Virus record (IMG/VR): IMGVR_UViG_3300031902_000291
Coordinates: 1-20,651 of that record
Length of the DNA stretch: 20,651 nt
Reading direction: 5' to 3' (one strand)
From: a virus
In this document: positions 7,492 to 14,438 of the stretch, piece after piece
How positions within the stretch are numbered: the stretch's first letter is position 1
Layout: the number at the start of each line of letters is the position of its first letter
The notes under the pieces: model-generated
What the model was told of the DNA's origin: nothing
Databases searched by the model: none
The model's input: only the letters and a program-made list of their open reading frames with translations
Made by a program: the position numbers and the translations under genes

Positions 7492-8007
7492 ATGAAACTC
7501 ATCGTCTTAAACTATCCGATTGCCGACTTCATCTACAACGCACAAGTGCTGTCCATGTACCGTGCCAGTGGAACTCTGAGTAGCGGGGGAGAGGCTATTG
7601 TTATGGATACTATCCTCAATACGAGTGACGAGCAGATACTGACCCGATACCTCAAGGCAGGAGCCGTCATCATTGCCGACATCATGAGTGGCTACACCAA
7701 GAACATCTTGGATCAGGACGGGGTCATGCTACTCGATCCGTATGAGTTTGGTGGTACACTTGGACTGCTGACCAATCAACTTATCTACAGGCTGAATATG
7801 CCAGATACCGTGATTGATTCAGCAATTGATGCCCTTGATGAGGCGATCCGTGACGGTCTGGAGAACTACATCATCTACCGCACTGCCAAGCACCGCTCAA
7901 TTGAAAACCAGTCCTACCTGCAAGATTGGAATGAATGTCTGGACAATATCCGCAAGTACCTCAATCGCAGAAGCGAAGGGACGCACAGAAACTACAACAT
8001 ATATTAA
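7492..8007 (+). CDS. Conserved-looking phage protein, unknown function
   Basis: This 171-residue protein starts 2 bp after the previous stop. The N-terminal 30 residues look beta-rich, and the rest is mainly helical, with a C-terminal pair of helices (LDEAIRDGLENYIIYRT and WNECLDNIRKYLNRR). There is no membrane span. Length, the order of secondary structure and several motifs resemble the protein at 8119, suggesting distant paralogy. A virion role is plausible from its place in the late block. I do not recognise the family. Confidence 0.72.
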   Translation: MKLIVLNYPIADFIYNAQVLSMYRASGTLSSGGEAIVMDTILNTSDEQILTRYLKAGAVIIADIMSGYTKNILDQDGVMLLDPYEFGGTLGLLTNQLIYRLNMPDTVIDSAIDALDEAIRDGLENYIIYRTAKHRSIENQSYLQDWNECLDNIRKYLNRRSEGTHRNYNIY

Positions 8008-8118
8008 TCTCCAAAATAGGGTATAACAGGTCTGATTAAGGGTATACATACAACCCCAAGAATCAATGGCTTAGATTCCTTTGTCATTAGAAATTGCAAC
8101 TTCTAATACAAGGAAATT
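8008..8118 (+). promoter_or_regulatory. Intergenic leader with direct and inverted repeats
   Basis: This is the only sizeable gap in the + strand block. It holds two exact AGGGTATA copies at 8018-8025 and 8039-8046, 21 bp apart, which places them on the same face of the helix. Downstream are two small inverted repeats: GAATC/GATTC within about 8059-8078, and ATTAGAA (8086-8092) with TTCTAAT (8101-8107), which ends 11 bp before the next ATG. I see no clear TAnnTTTG box. It may be a regulated promoter, an attenuator or an mRNA-processing site. Confidence 0.4.
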
Positions 8119-8661
8119 ATGAGTGTAGAACAAATTGTAGCAGTCGAGGGAGGGTCTCCCGTTCCTGCTACTATCAACTTTTATTACGAGATCGAGAAGT
8201 TATTTAACAGTGTCTCGATCCGAACTGCTTACAGGGCGAAGATGACGAAGGATCAACAGGGCGAGTCTCAACTGGATGATATTCAATTAACCAGTCAGGA
8301 GAGGTCTATCTTCCTCGAATTTCTGGAGATGGTAACCTTTGACGTATTCGGGGAGTTATTTAAGATAACCGAGAGCGTGAAGGAGCCTATCTTTTTCAAC
8401 ATCAATTACACCCCATTATCACCTGCGGTTGCTGTCCTTTGCTGTGGAGCAAAGATTCTGGATAACGAGAATTACTCCCTCAATATTCTGCAAAACCTCG
8501 ACAAGAAAATCGAGAACTGCCTCCGCTACGGGACGCTTCGGGAATGGGCAATCTCCACCTCACAGTTAGAGGATGCCAAGATCAATGAGGCTCAGTACAA
8601 AGAATATATCCGCAAGGTGAAGAACCTGTCCTTCGAATTACGCAAACCATTAATGACATAA
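8119..8661 (+). CDS. Phage protein of unknown function, possible paralogue of the 7492 gene
   Basis: This 180-residue protein is mostly helical in its C-terminal two thirds. It carries LDKKIENCLRYGTLREWAIS at a place comparable with LDEAIRDGLENYIIYRTAKH in the 7492 protein, and LTSQERSIFLEFLEM comparable with NTSDEQILTRYLKAG. There is no signal peptide or membrane span. It follows the repeat-rich leader at 8008-8118, so it may be expressed separately from the upstream genes. The next gene begins 6 bp after its stop. Confidence 0.72.
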   Translation: MSVEQIVAVEGGSPVPATINFYYEIEKLFNSVSIRTAYRAKMTKDQQGESQLDDIQLTSQERSIFLEFLEMVTFDVFGELFKITESVKEPIFFNINYTPLSPAVAVLCCGAKILDNENYSLNILQNLDKKIENCLRYGTLREWAISTSQLEDAKINEAQYKEYIRKVKNLSFELRKPLMT

Positions 8662-8667
8662 AATATC

Positions 8668-9321
8668 ATGGCAACAGTTACACCAAACAATCCCACAGGG
8701 AAATTAAAAGTGGCTCCTAATTATACAGAAAGGGAACTTGCAGATTATAAGGATAAGACGGAAAATTGGAAGAGAGACGAAAAACCGCCTATGATGAACG
8801 GTGTTCCTGATTGGGACTTTCAGGAGTTACTAAAGCAGAGAGACGCTTCCCGATTGGCATACGAAAAGGGCAGGGACATTCACATTGCATCGTCTCAATC
8901 CGATGGGTATCTGCCACGGCAAGACCCAAAACTATATAGTTCTCAAGCAAACAGGGGGTCAAGGAATCCAAGTGATAAAAACTATGAAGATTGGCAGAAC
9001 GGTGATGGATTAGGAAAAAAATTTGATCCTAAATTTATTAACGAAATATCAACTCCTGATGGATTTAAAAATACAAACGACAGAAGGGCGCAATTAGGGT
9101 TGCCTCCGCTAAACATGAAAAATCCGCTTAGTGTGGCACTTCAGCCAAAAACATCACTCGATGTTCCACAGGTTACAGGATTAGAGACTCCCACTGCTGT
9201 GCCTCCTGCCTTGCCTAACACTCTTCCACGCACTTCCCCTCAGTTAGAGGCAGAAACTCTTTCAGCAAAAGAGAGGGATCAGGCACTCAAAAAGTCAATC
9301 ATCTCATCCATCAACCAATAA
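8668..9321 (+). CDS. Hydrophilic Pro-rich phage protein, unknown function
   Basis: This 217-residue protein is hydrophilic and low in Cys, with many Asp/Lys/Asn/Pro residues. Residues about 155-205 are Pro/Thr-rich (TAVPPALPNTLPRTSP) and look disordered; the last 20 residues form a charged helix. It is the last gene of the + strand block, directly before the hairpin at 9323. It may be an internal or minor virion protein, but no family is recognised. Sequence character differs from the fibre genes: more AT-rich codons and longer A-runs. Confidence 0.68.
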   Translation: MATVTPNNPTGKLKVAPNYTERELADYKDKTENWKRDEKPPMMNGVPDWDFQELLKQRDASRLAYEKGRDIHIASSQSDGYLPRQDPKLYSSQANRGSRNPSDKNYEDWQNGDGLGKKFDPKFINEISTPDGFKNTNDRRAQLGLPPLNMKNPLSVALQPKTSLDVPQVTGLETPTAVPPALPNTLPRTSPQLEAETLSAKERDQALKKSIISSINQ

Positions 9322-9322
9322 C

Positions 9323-9359
9323 GAGAAGGCCACCTTAAGCAAGTGGCTTTTATCTTCTC
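9323..9359. terminator. Two-part hairpin between convergent blocks
   Basis: The arms are GAGAAG (9323-9328) with CTTCTC (9354-9359), and GCCAC (9329-9333) with GTGGC (9343-9347). A 6-nt TTTTAT bulge lies on the right side and a 9-nt loop in the middle. The + strand carries TTTT directly after the inner stem, as in an intrinsic terminator for the late block. The stop codon of the last + gene ends 1 bp before it. The outer stem is symmetric, so it may also act on the - strand. Confidence 0.6.
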
Positions 9360-9448
9360 CCCCTGTTATCGAACCACCATTCGATCAGCGTGTATGCAAT
9401 ATACACCAAGGCTATCGATACAACGATCATCAGTCTTACATCCTTCAT
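9350..9448 (-). CDS. Possible 32-residue membrane peptide
   Basis: On the - strand, an ATG at 9448 opens a frame of 32 codons that starts 6 bp after the stop of the DnaA-like gene and ends inside the terminator hairpin. The peptide reads as a short charged start, a hydrophobic span (LMIVVSIALVYIAYTLIEWW) and a basic end (NRGRR). Such layouts are common among small phage membrane proteins. Close spacing to the upstream stop suggests coupling. It could still be chance, because short frames are common. Confidence 0.42.
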   Translation of the reverse strand: MKDVRLMIVVSIALVYIAYTLIEWWFDNRGRR

Positions 9449-9452
9449 AGCG

Positions 9453-9468
9453 GTTTACAATTGTAAAC
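9453..9468. promoter_or_regulatory. Perfect 16-bp palindrome
   Basis: GTTTACAATTGTAAAC is a perfect inverted repeat with no spacer. It covers the last codons and stop of the DnaA-like gene and lies just upstream of the 32-residue frame. Half-sites like it (GTTTAC) recur in the early leader near 20526 and near 15893. A binding site for a dimeric regulator is a reasonable guess; it could equally be an RNA feature. Confidence 0.45.
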
Positions 9469-9928
9469 TATCCAGCAAAATGCGTGTCTTGACGTATAAA
9501 TCCTGTAATTCCTTGACCTCATCGATTGTCCTGTAGTAATACAGAATCGTGGCATGATCCCTGTCAATTGTTTTACCAATTCTGGCTTCCGACATACTCG
9601 GAAACATCTCATGGCAGATCACACTGTAGACCTTTCGGGTATCTACCAGTGTCCGAAATTTCTTCCTGCCGACAACATCTTCCACAGTTATTCCATTCAT
9701 CACGCATATCTGGTTTAACAGGGACTCTGGATAAAATTTACCTGCAATATTGTCATTCTGGGCATTGCAGAGTTTTTCTTGCAAAGGGGATAAATCTTCC
9801 TCCCCTTTCTTTCCACGAAGGCTACCGATGATGTAATCGATCTCAATTCGGGTTAATGGAACAAACGATAAAGATTCACTCATGATGTGTGTTTTTAGAC
9901 GATTTAAGACATTATTTTTTTCAGACAT
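9455..9928 (-). CDS. DnaA domain IV-like DNA-binding protein
   Basis: In this 157-residue protein, residues about 78-145 resemble the C-terminal DNA-binding domain of DnaA (Bac_DnaA_C): TVEDVVGRK corresponds to the helix after the linker, TRKVYSVICHEMF to the helix with the conserved R-x-x-A-M-x-L pattern, and ARIGKTIDRDHATILYY to the GRDHSTVLYA signature. Asp124 and His125 are kept; the following residue is Ala126 where DnaA has Ser/Thr. There is no AAA+ domain. The N-terminal 75 residues are unrecognised. It probably binds a DnaA-box-like site to start or block replication or to regulate transcription. An alternative start is Met16 (9883). Confidence 0.72.
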   Translation of the reverse strand: MSEKNNVLNRLKTHIMSESLSFVPLTRIEIDYIIGSLRGKKGEEDLSPLQEKLCNAQNDNIAGKFYPESLLNQICVMNGITVEDVVGRKKFRTLVDTRKVYSVICHEMFPSMSEARIGKTIDRDHATILYYYRTIDEVKELQDLYVKTRILLDSLQL

Positions 9929-9952
9929 ACATTTCCCCGTTTGAGGGGTGAT

Positions 9953-9967
9953 CGTTAAAATTTAACG
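9953..9967. repeat. Short inverted repeat at gene boundary
   Basis: CGTTAAA (9953-9959) and TTTAACG (9961-9967) are perfect 7-bp arms around a single A. The repeat covers the stop codon of the upstream gene and lies in the 33-bp gap before the DnaA-like gene, near a small CCCC/GGGG stem (about 9934-9947). It may be an operator or a weak RNA hairpin. Confidence 0.35.
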
Positions 9968-10450
9968 TGGTAGTGATAGTAAAGAAGCCATCTCCTTGAC
10001 TCCTTCCTCTATCGCTTGATCGGAAATTGAATTACTGCCAAATTTTATGGATTTGAAACCCCTTGGTTTTCTCCCTCGGTACTCCTTGGAGATGCGGAGA
10101 TAATCTTCCAAGGAGATTATTGATAAATCTGCTATGTCGGCTACACCATATGTGGGTTCAAACCGCACGTAGACAGTGGCAGTGAAGTGGACATACTTGT
10201 CATCTGCCACAAAAACAGTGAAGATGTCAGCCTCGGTTGCCCTTGCCTCAACCGTTTCCTTGTACACTATGTTGACAATCTCATCTACAGTGTCCTGTAT
10301 CCTGTACAGCATATCTTTATCCAGTGTAGTCATCAGGCTGATTATTTCTTGGGTAGGAAACATTCCTATGGTTCCGGTCAATGATTGATCCTTACTGAAG
10401 AGCATTGATTTTATGATCGATTGTCTGATGGTATCTTCTAATTTTTTCAT
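9962..10450 (-). CDS. Phage protein of unknown function
   Basis: This 162-residue protein is soluble, with helical ends and a beta-rich centre (FTVFVADDKYVHFTATVYVR, about 77-96). The C-terminal part has a basic patch (KEYRGRKPRGFKSIKFG) followed by a short helix. It lies between the helicase and the DnaA-like gene, 10 bp after the helicase stop, which suggests a role in replication. No family is recognised. Confidence 0.72.
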   Translation of the reverse strand: MKKLEDTIRQSIIKSMLFSKDQSLTGTIGMFPTQEIISLMTTLDKDMLYRIQDTVDEIVNIVYKETVEARATEADIFTVFVADDKYVHFTATVYVRFEPTYGVADIADLSIISLEDYLRISKEYRGRKPRGFKSIKFGSNSISDQAIEEGVKEMASLLSLPR

Positions 10451-10460
10451 GGTAATATTT

Positions 10461-11801
10461 TTAAAATGGTTGGCTGTCGTTTTGGGATTCTTTGACGGGG
10501 TGCTTGTAAATCTGGGCAGGCAAGTCCGAGAACCTTGTCATTTGTTCGTTGTGTGCGATCTCGATGGTTCCCACTCTCCCCCTGCGGTTTTTGGCAATTG
10601 TAAGATTGTAGGCTTCATCCTCAACCCAAGGGAAGATCACGATGTCTGCATCCTGTTCCAGTGATCCTGATTCACGTAGGTGGGATAGGTGAGGCTTTCC
10701 TGTATCTGCATCCCGATTGAGTTGTGCAAGGGCGATAATTGGTATCTTTTCGGAGAGGGCAAGTTTTTTCAATGACCTGCTCATTTCTCCCACCTGTTGT
10801 TCCCTGTTTGCCCTTTTGTCTGTTGGGGTTAAAAGTTGCAGATAGTCAATGATCACAAGATCGCAACGGCCTTTACGTCTATTTTTTGTGGTCATCGCCT
10901 TAATTAAATTCACCGTCATGTTTGCATCGTCATTCCAGATAATCGAGTGTTTTTCAAGCGTGGTCAGAGAACGATTGATGGTATCCCAATCGTCATCGTT
11001 AAGGTGACCGTCCCTTATCGCAGTCCTGTTCACTTCTGATTCTCCGCTAATCTGAATGCGCATCAAATCTTCTGCTCCCATTTCAAGACCGTAGAAATTT
11101 ACCCATGCTCCCGAACGTGAAGCCATCTTTGCGAAGTGGAGTGCCAGTGAGGTCTTACCAATTGCAGGTCTGGAGGCAACGAGGATGAAATTTGTCTTGC
11201 GCCATCCTCCGGTAGAAAAATTCAGTTCTTTGAATCCAGTTGTGATCCCTGCGCTATTGCCTTTGCGGTATTCTTCACAGTCATTTTCCATTTCCTTGAT
11301 CGTATTCTGGATGACGCTGATTTGGCTTTTGCCAGTAGATTGCCCGACTGAATAGTCATCGATGACTCCTATCTTGACTTTCAATTCATTGAGAATCTCT
11401 TCAATATCAGAGGATTCGTCATAGGCTTGCTCCATCACTCCGAGACTGATCTTGATCAATTCCCTTTGGATAAACTTCTGTTGTACGATCCGAGCGTAGA
11501 ACTCAAGGTTGGTGGTAGTTCCGATGTTACTGGTCAGTTCAGTGACGTAGAGAAAACCTCCTATCTCTTCGACCTTGCCCATTTCACGGAGTGCCTTGGA
11601 AACCATCAGTAGGTCGATGGGCATATTGCGCTTTACAAGCGAACTGATCGCCCTAAATATTTCGACATTCCTGTGGTCGTAAAATGAATCTTCGTTGACC
11701 AGATGGGTTATTTTAACCCATGCTTCGGAATCTAACATCAGCGATCCCAGAACTGCCCGTTCAGCATCTAATGCCTGTGGGGGAACTCTTCCTTCGTTCA
11801 T
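10461..11801 (-). CDS. dnaB: DnaB-type replicative DNA helicase
   Basis: This 446-residue protein has full DnaB architecture and length. The N-terminal domain begins with PPQALDAERAVLGSLMLD (7-24). The RecA-like motor domain has Walker A at about 209-218 (ASRPAIGKTS, where many DnaB proteins have ARPGMGKT), Walker B LVIIDYLQL at 315-323 and the motif LRESGSLEQDADIV at 375-388. It unwinds DNA at the fork as a hexamer loaded by an initiator or loader. Its start overlaps the upstream initiator gene by ATGA (11798-11801), so the two are likely made together and may interact. The last ~20 residues are polar and variable. Confidence 0.95.
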   Translation of the reverse strand: MNEGRVPPQALDAERAVLGSLMLDSEAWVKITHLVNEDSFYDHRNVEIFRAISSLVKRNMPIDLLMVSKALREMGKVEEIGGFLYVTELTSNIGTTTNLEFYARIVQQKFIQRELIKISLGVMEQAYDESSDIEEILNELKVKIGVIDDYSVGQSTGKSQISVIQNTIKEMENDCEEYRKGNSAGITTGFKELNFSTGGWRKTNFILVASRPAIGKTSLALHFAKMASRSGAWVNFYGLEMGAEDLMRIQISGESEVNRTAIRDGHLNDDDWDTINRSLTTLEKHSIIWNDDANMTVNLIKAMTTKNRRKGRCDLVIIDYLQLLTPTDKRANREQQVGEMSRSLKKLALSEKIPIIALAQLNRDADTGKPHLSHLRESGSLEQDADIVIFPWVEDEAYNLTIAKNRRGRVGTIEIAHNEQMTRFSDLPAQIYKHPVKESQNDSQPF

Positions 11802-12586
11802 GGCTCTGATAAAATTTTCTCAAACATTTTTTGATTTGGTAACTTGACAGTCTCCGATCCATTCGTTTCTTTTTTAATCCACTTTCGGAAGGTCAGGTTT
11901 GCACTGACGCATTTTGTTAAGAGTGGCTTGTAGTTATGCATGGTCAGGATCATGCTTGTTATTTGTTCCAGAGTGAACTCTGACTTTAAGCGTTCAAATT
12001 CTGCAAGAGTGAAAGGGTATTTCATTTTGGCAACCATCGGAGCATTGTCTTTAATCCACTTGTTGAACTTTGAAAAGTGGATTGAAATTTCACTTGGCGT
12101 GGTCACACGCAAAACCTGTTCCACAGGTTCCCCCACACCCTCTCCCTCTCCCTCCTCCCCTCCCATCCCATCCCCTTCCCGTGGGGTAGACCCATCGGGG
12201 GCACAGCGGGGACTCTGCGGGGGAACATTTTTACTCAGTATGTCTTTAAGAACATCCTTATCAATCAGATAATTAGGATATCTCGCATCAAATTTTTGAT
12301 GGCTATGGAAGGTGCGAATGAGGTAATAATTTTCTTTGTTGTGTGTGATAGGCACAAGCATCTTTGATTCGATCAATGCATCAATGAATTTTTGAATTTC
12401 AGAGGTCTTTAGGTCGTCATCATAAGGAAACAATTTTGCTTTAAGCAGAGAGGTGTTTGCCCTAAACACTCCATTGTCATCTGCCAGATTCCATGTCCCA
12501 ATAAAGAACAGTCTACAGGGTAATGAAAGTTTTGCGATCTTCTCATCCTCCCAAAATTCAGGTTTGATCGATCTTATTCTGGCCAT
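11798..12586 (-). CDS. Phage replication initiator / replisome organiser
   Basis: In this 262-residue protein, residues 1-115 begin ARIRSIKPEFWEDEKIAKLS and include GTWNLADDNGVFR, the pattern of winged-helix phage replication proteins (replisome organiser or O-like). A Gly/Glu/Pro linker runs from about 121 to 160 (GGEEGEGEGVGE at 142-153). The C-terminal part (about 165-245) is helical and resembles the DnaD/DnaT-type helicase-loading region only loosely. It is coupled to dnaB, as expected for an initiator-helicase pair. The linker is coded by an exceptionally G/C-rich, run-rich stretch. In lambda-like and other phages the origin lies inside such a gene, so this stretch is a candidate origin. 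Confidence 0.83.
   Translation of the reverse strand: MARIRSIKPEFWEDEKIAKLSLPCRLFFIGTWNLADDNGVFRANTSLLKAKLFPYDDDLKTSEIQKFIDALIESKMLVPITHNKENYYLIRTFHSHQKFDARYPNYLIDKDVLKDILSKNVPPQSPRCAPDGSTPREGDGMGGEEGEGEGVGEPVEQVLRVTTPSEISIHFSKFNKWIKDNAPMVAKMKYPFTLAEFERLKSEFTLEQITSMILTMHNYKPLLTKCVSANLTFRKWIKKETNGSETVKLPNQKMFEKILSEP
12113..12222. other. Palindrome plus G-run tracts, candidate origin
   Basis: Inside the initiator gene, a perfect palindrome AACCTGT-TCC-ACAGGTT spans 12113-12129. Directly next to it, 12130-12180 is a pyrimidine tract on the + strand with nine runs of three or more C, so the coding (-) strand has nine G-runs with short loops, a strong G-quadruplex pattern. At 12183-12222 the G-runs switch to the + strand (4, 5, 4 and 5 G). 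The tract encodes a flexible linker, so protein constraint is low. Origin function is inferred. Confidence 0.5.
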
Positions 12587-13011
12587 TTTTGTTCAATTTT
12601 TTTAATATTTTTATGAAGGAATTTGGTAATTTCACTCATAACAGGGTGACCAAATCGCTCCCATACTTTTAGTGTTAAATCCTTGTTAAAAATAAAGATT
12701 GCAATAGAGTCTAATGTGCTATATATAAATAGTTTATCACCTGCAATATTTATGTTTTTATAAATTTGGATAGGTTTATCCGGTGAAGATGAAGTTTTAA
12801 GAAACTCAGAGAGTGTATGACAGTCTTCGCAAACCGTTAAAAGGTCATCATTGTCTGCCTCCCAAGGGTTTCCACAGTATCTAAGGTGGTGGACATTAAG
12901 GGTGGTTTCTGTGTCCCCACAGTGTCTGCATTTAAACTTATCCCGCTTCATGATCTCAAGTCTCTTCCTTTGCCACTTCGGGTGTTTTAGTTTTTCTGAA
13001 TAATCACTCAT
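12574..13011 (-). CDS. HNH-type nuclease-like protein
   Basis: This 145-residue protein shows the HNH/McrA-like layout at its N-terminus: KLKHPKWQRKRLEIMKRD, a zinc pair C28-x-x-C31, the catalytic pair H41-H42 in LNVHHLRY, NPWEADNDDL, and C61-x-x-C64-H65. The remaining 75 residues are AT-rich in coding and unrecognised, possibly a specificity or structural domain. It overlaps the initiator gene by 13 bp. Stand-alone HNH proteins in phages can be homing-type, packaging or repair nucleases. Because it sits in a continuous operon with the replication genes, DNA processing is likely, but its target is unknown. Confidence 0.85.
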   Translation of the reverse strand: MSDYSEKLKHPKWQRKRLEIMKRDKFKCRHCGDTETTLNVHHLRYCGNPWEADNDDLLTVCEDCHTLSEFLKTSSSPDKPIQIYKNINIAGDKLFIYSTLDSIAIFIFNKDLTLKVWERFGHPVMSEITKFLHKNIKKIEQKWPE

Positions 13012-13177
13012 TGGTCGTTGTAATTACTTGGTTGTTTTGTTTTAACTTCATCAGCACATACTGGTTGATCAGGGATTGTGCTACCCGTAGTAGATCAACG
13101 CTGTTATTCCAGAACAGTGAGTTCACTAAGTCTTGCTTCTCGCTGATCTCTTCTGGTGTTTCTTTTTGCTTTCTCAT
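13004..13177 (-). CDS. Small unknown protein
   Basis: This 57-residue protein fills the gap between the HNH gene and the 61-residue protein. The ATG at 13177 lies 1 bp after the upstream stop (13179), and the stop overlaps the HNH start by 8 bp, so the spacing fits the operon. The sequence is polar and helical (EEISEKQDLVNSLFWNNS; LLRVAQSLINQYVLMKLK) and ends in NNQVITTTNE. No family is recognised. The 14-bp stretch coding NQVIT recurs near the end of the gene at 17431. Confidence 0.62.
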   Translation of the reverse strand: MRKQKETPEEISEKQDLVNSLFWNNSVDLLRVAQSLINQYVLMKLKQNNQVITTTNE

Positions 13178-13178
13178 T

Positions 13179-13364
13179 TCAGACGGGATGATCTCGGTTA
13201 TACTTATCTATCCGCTCTTGCCTGTCTTGGTCTGGTCGGATCATTATCCAAGTCTTTTTATTGATCTGCACAGCAACTGTCTGGTCTGTTGGCTTCCTTT
13301 GCCGTGCCTTGAAGGAAGCATTTCTCTTGTTGATCCTTCCTTCCAGTTCACTGAAAACGCTCAT
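13179..13364 (-). CDS. Small basic unknown protein
   Basis: This 61-residue protein is counted from the ATG at 13364; an upstream in-frame TTG at 13406 would overlap the NinG-like gene much more. The ATG overlaps the upstream stop by 17 bp. It is very basic (RINKRNASFKARQRKPTDQ) with a short beta segment (TVAVQINKKTWIMI) and ends RQERIDKYNRDHPV. It could bind nucleic acid, but no motif proves it. Confidence 0.6.
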   Translation of the reverse strand: MSVFSELEGRINKRNASFKARQRKPTDQTVAVQINKKTWIMIRPDQDRQERIDKYNRDHPV

Positions 13365-13947
13365 TGTATTGCTTGTTAAGGATTTTGTACTTTTCGATGA
13401 TGTCAATCAAATCCGGTTTATCCCATCTGTGCCTCTGGATATCCCATTCTCTCTGGGTTGCCAAGAGTTGCTTGTAGGCTTTTCTGCCGATCTTCTTCCT
13501 GACCCAGTCGTTGTAGATGTAGGATGTCCCGTGTTTAAACTTATTACAGGAACTACACCCGCCATAGACATTCAATTCATTGAATCTGAGCGCACTGTAT
13601 TTCCCTGCGGGGTAGCAATGGCAAGCGTGATAACTTGTCCGGTCGATTACCTTGGTGGTGTTGCAGGTCGGACAGTAGAAGTGAGTGCCGTTGATGGCAT
13701 CCCTGTTTCGGATGAAGGTGTTGAAGACAGCCTGTGCCAGAGCCATAAGTTTTGGCAGGGGCATCGAGTCGTAGGTGGCATCCCTGCGCATCTTTGGGGT
13801 GATCTTAGCCTTCGCCAGTTTCAACTTTAACTTGGCTGACCGTACCAGTGGCATACAGGCAGGGCAAGCCTTGGCTATAGCTATCCCGTTGCGCCTACGT
13901 GGTTCGAAGGGGGTATGGCAGATCACGCATTGGATGATGGTGTTCAT
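13348..13947 (-). CDS. ninG: NinG/Rap-like recombination nuclease
   Basis: This 199-residue protein matches the lambda NinG (Rap) family layout. There is an N-terminal zinc-like pair set (C7-x-x-C10, C28-x-x-C31), then LMALAQAVFNTFIRNRD (68-83), C92-x-x-C95, a HACHCYPAG segment (107-115) at the place of the family's AGHY/F motif, RFNELNVYGGCSSCN (121-135) and a basic C-terminus. Rap is a structure-specific endonuclease acting on recombination intermediates. The gene overlaps its upstream neighbour by 4 bp. HACHC in place of AGH is a variant worth checking, although the His is kept. Confidence in the family is high; gene naming is by resemblance. Confidence 0.85.
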   Translation of the reverse strand: MNTIIQCVICHTPFEPRRRNGIAIAKACPACMPLVRSAKLKLKLAKAKITPKMRRDATYDSMPLPKLMALAQAVFNTFIRNRDAINGTHFYCPTCNTTKVIDRTSYHACHCYPAGKYSALRFNELNVYGGCSSCNKFKHGTSYIYNDWVRKKIGRKAYKQLLATQREWDIQRHRWDKPDLIDIIEKYKILNKQYNERFQ

Positions 13948-14438
13948 GGCTCAATGAAGGGGGTTAATTCCGATCTGTACATCTGGTAACAGAGGCCAGA
14001 TTCTGTGGTTACCTCATGCTCTTTATTGATGAAATCCTCTTTGAATGCATACCCTACTATTTCGTTGATTTCGCCTCCAACATGGACAAGGACATATAAT
14101 TCAACGTCTTTATTGATTTTCCTTGTTGCCCACAGATGCCCTTCTTCGTTTTTTGTTGATTTAACGTCATAGCGTAGCGGACGCTTGATGTTTTCATCGG
14201 TATAGGTATCAAGGATGCCGTCTTCACTTCCGCTCCGTGGCTTTGTGCAGAGATCGAATTTCAGACCAAACGCTTTGCAGAATACATATTCACCCACCGC
14301 ACCAAGGCGGTGAATCTTTTGCGGGTCTTGGCCTGATCTTATTGTGTCTTTTACATTTGCTTTTACACAAGCATTGTACCGTTGATTGCCTACCTCTGAG
14401 TAGCATTCAATTTCTTCGGGGGTTAATAAGACTATCAT
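13944..14438 (-). CDS. PD-(D/E)XK-like nuclease-fold protein
   Basis: In this 164-residue protein, the order GAVGEYVFCKAFG (E50), SGSEDGILD (D73) and RYDVKST (D91-x-K93) matches the E...D...(D/E)-x-K core of the PD-(D/E)XK nuclease superfamily. WATRKINKDVELYVLVHVGG, a following strand pattern, is common in phage members. It lies between NinB-like and NinG-like genes with 4-bp overlaps at both ends, so a role in recombination or repair is likely. The specific substrate is not known. It could also be a non-catalytic member, but the core residues are present. Confidence 0.68.
   Translation of the reverse strand: MIVLLTPEEIECYSEVGNQRYNACVKANVKDTIRSGQDPQKIHRLGAVGEYVFCKAFGLKFDLCTKPRSGSEDGILDTYTDENIKRPLRYDVKSTKNEEGHLWATRKINKDVELYVLVHVGGEINEIVGYAFKEDFINKEHEVTTESGLCYQMYRSELTPFIEP

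Noticed and set aside
13261-13830. Open frame of 189 codons on the + strand
   Set aside because: It is antisense to the NinG-like gene and the small basic gene, which have motifs and operon-type spacing.
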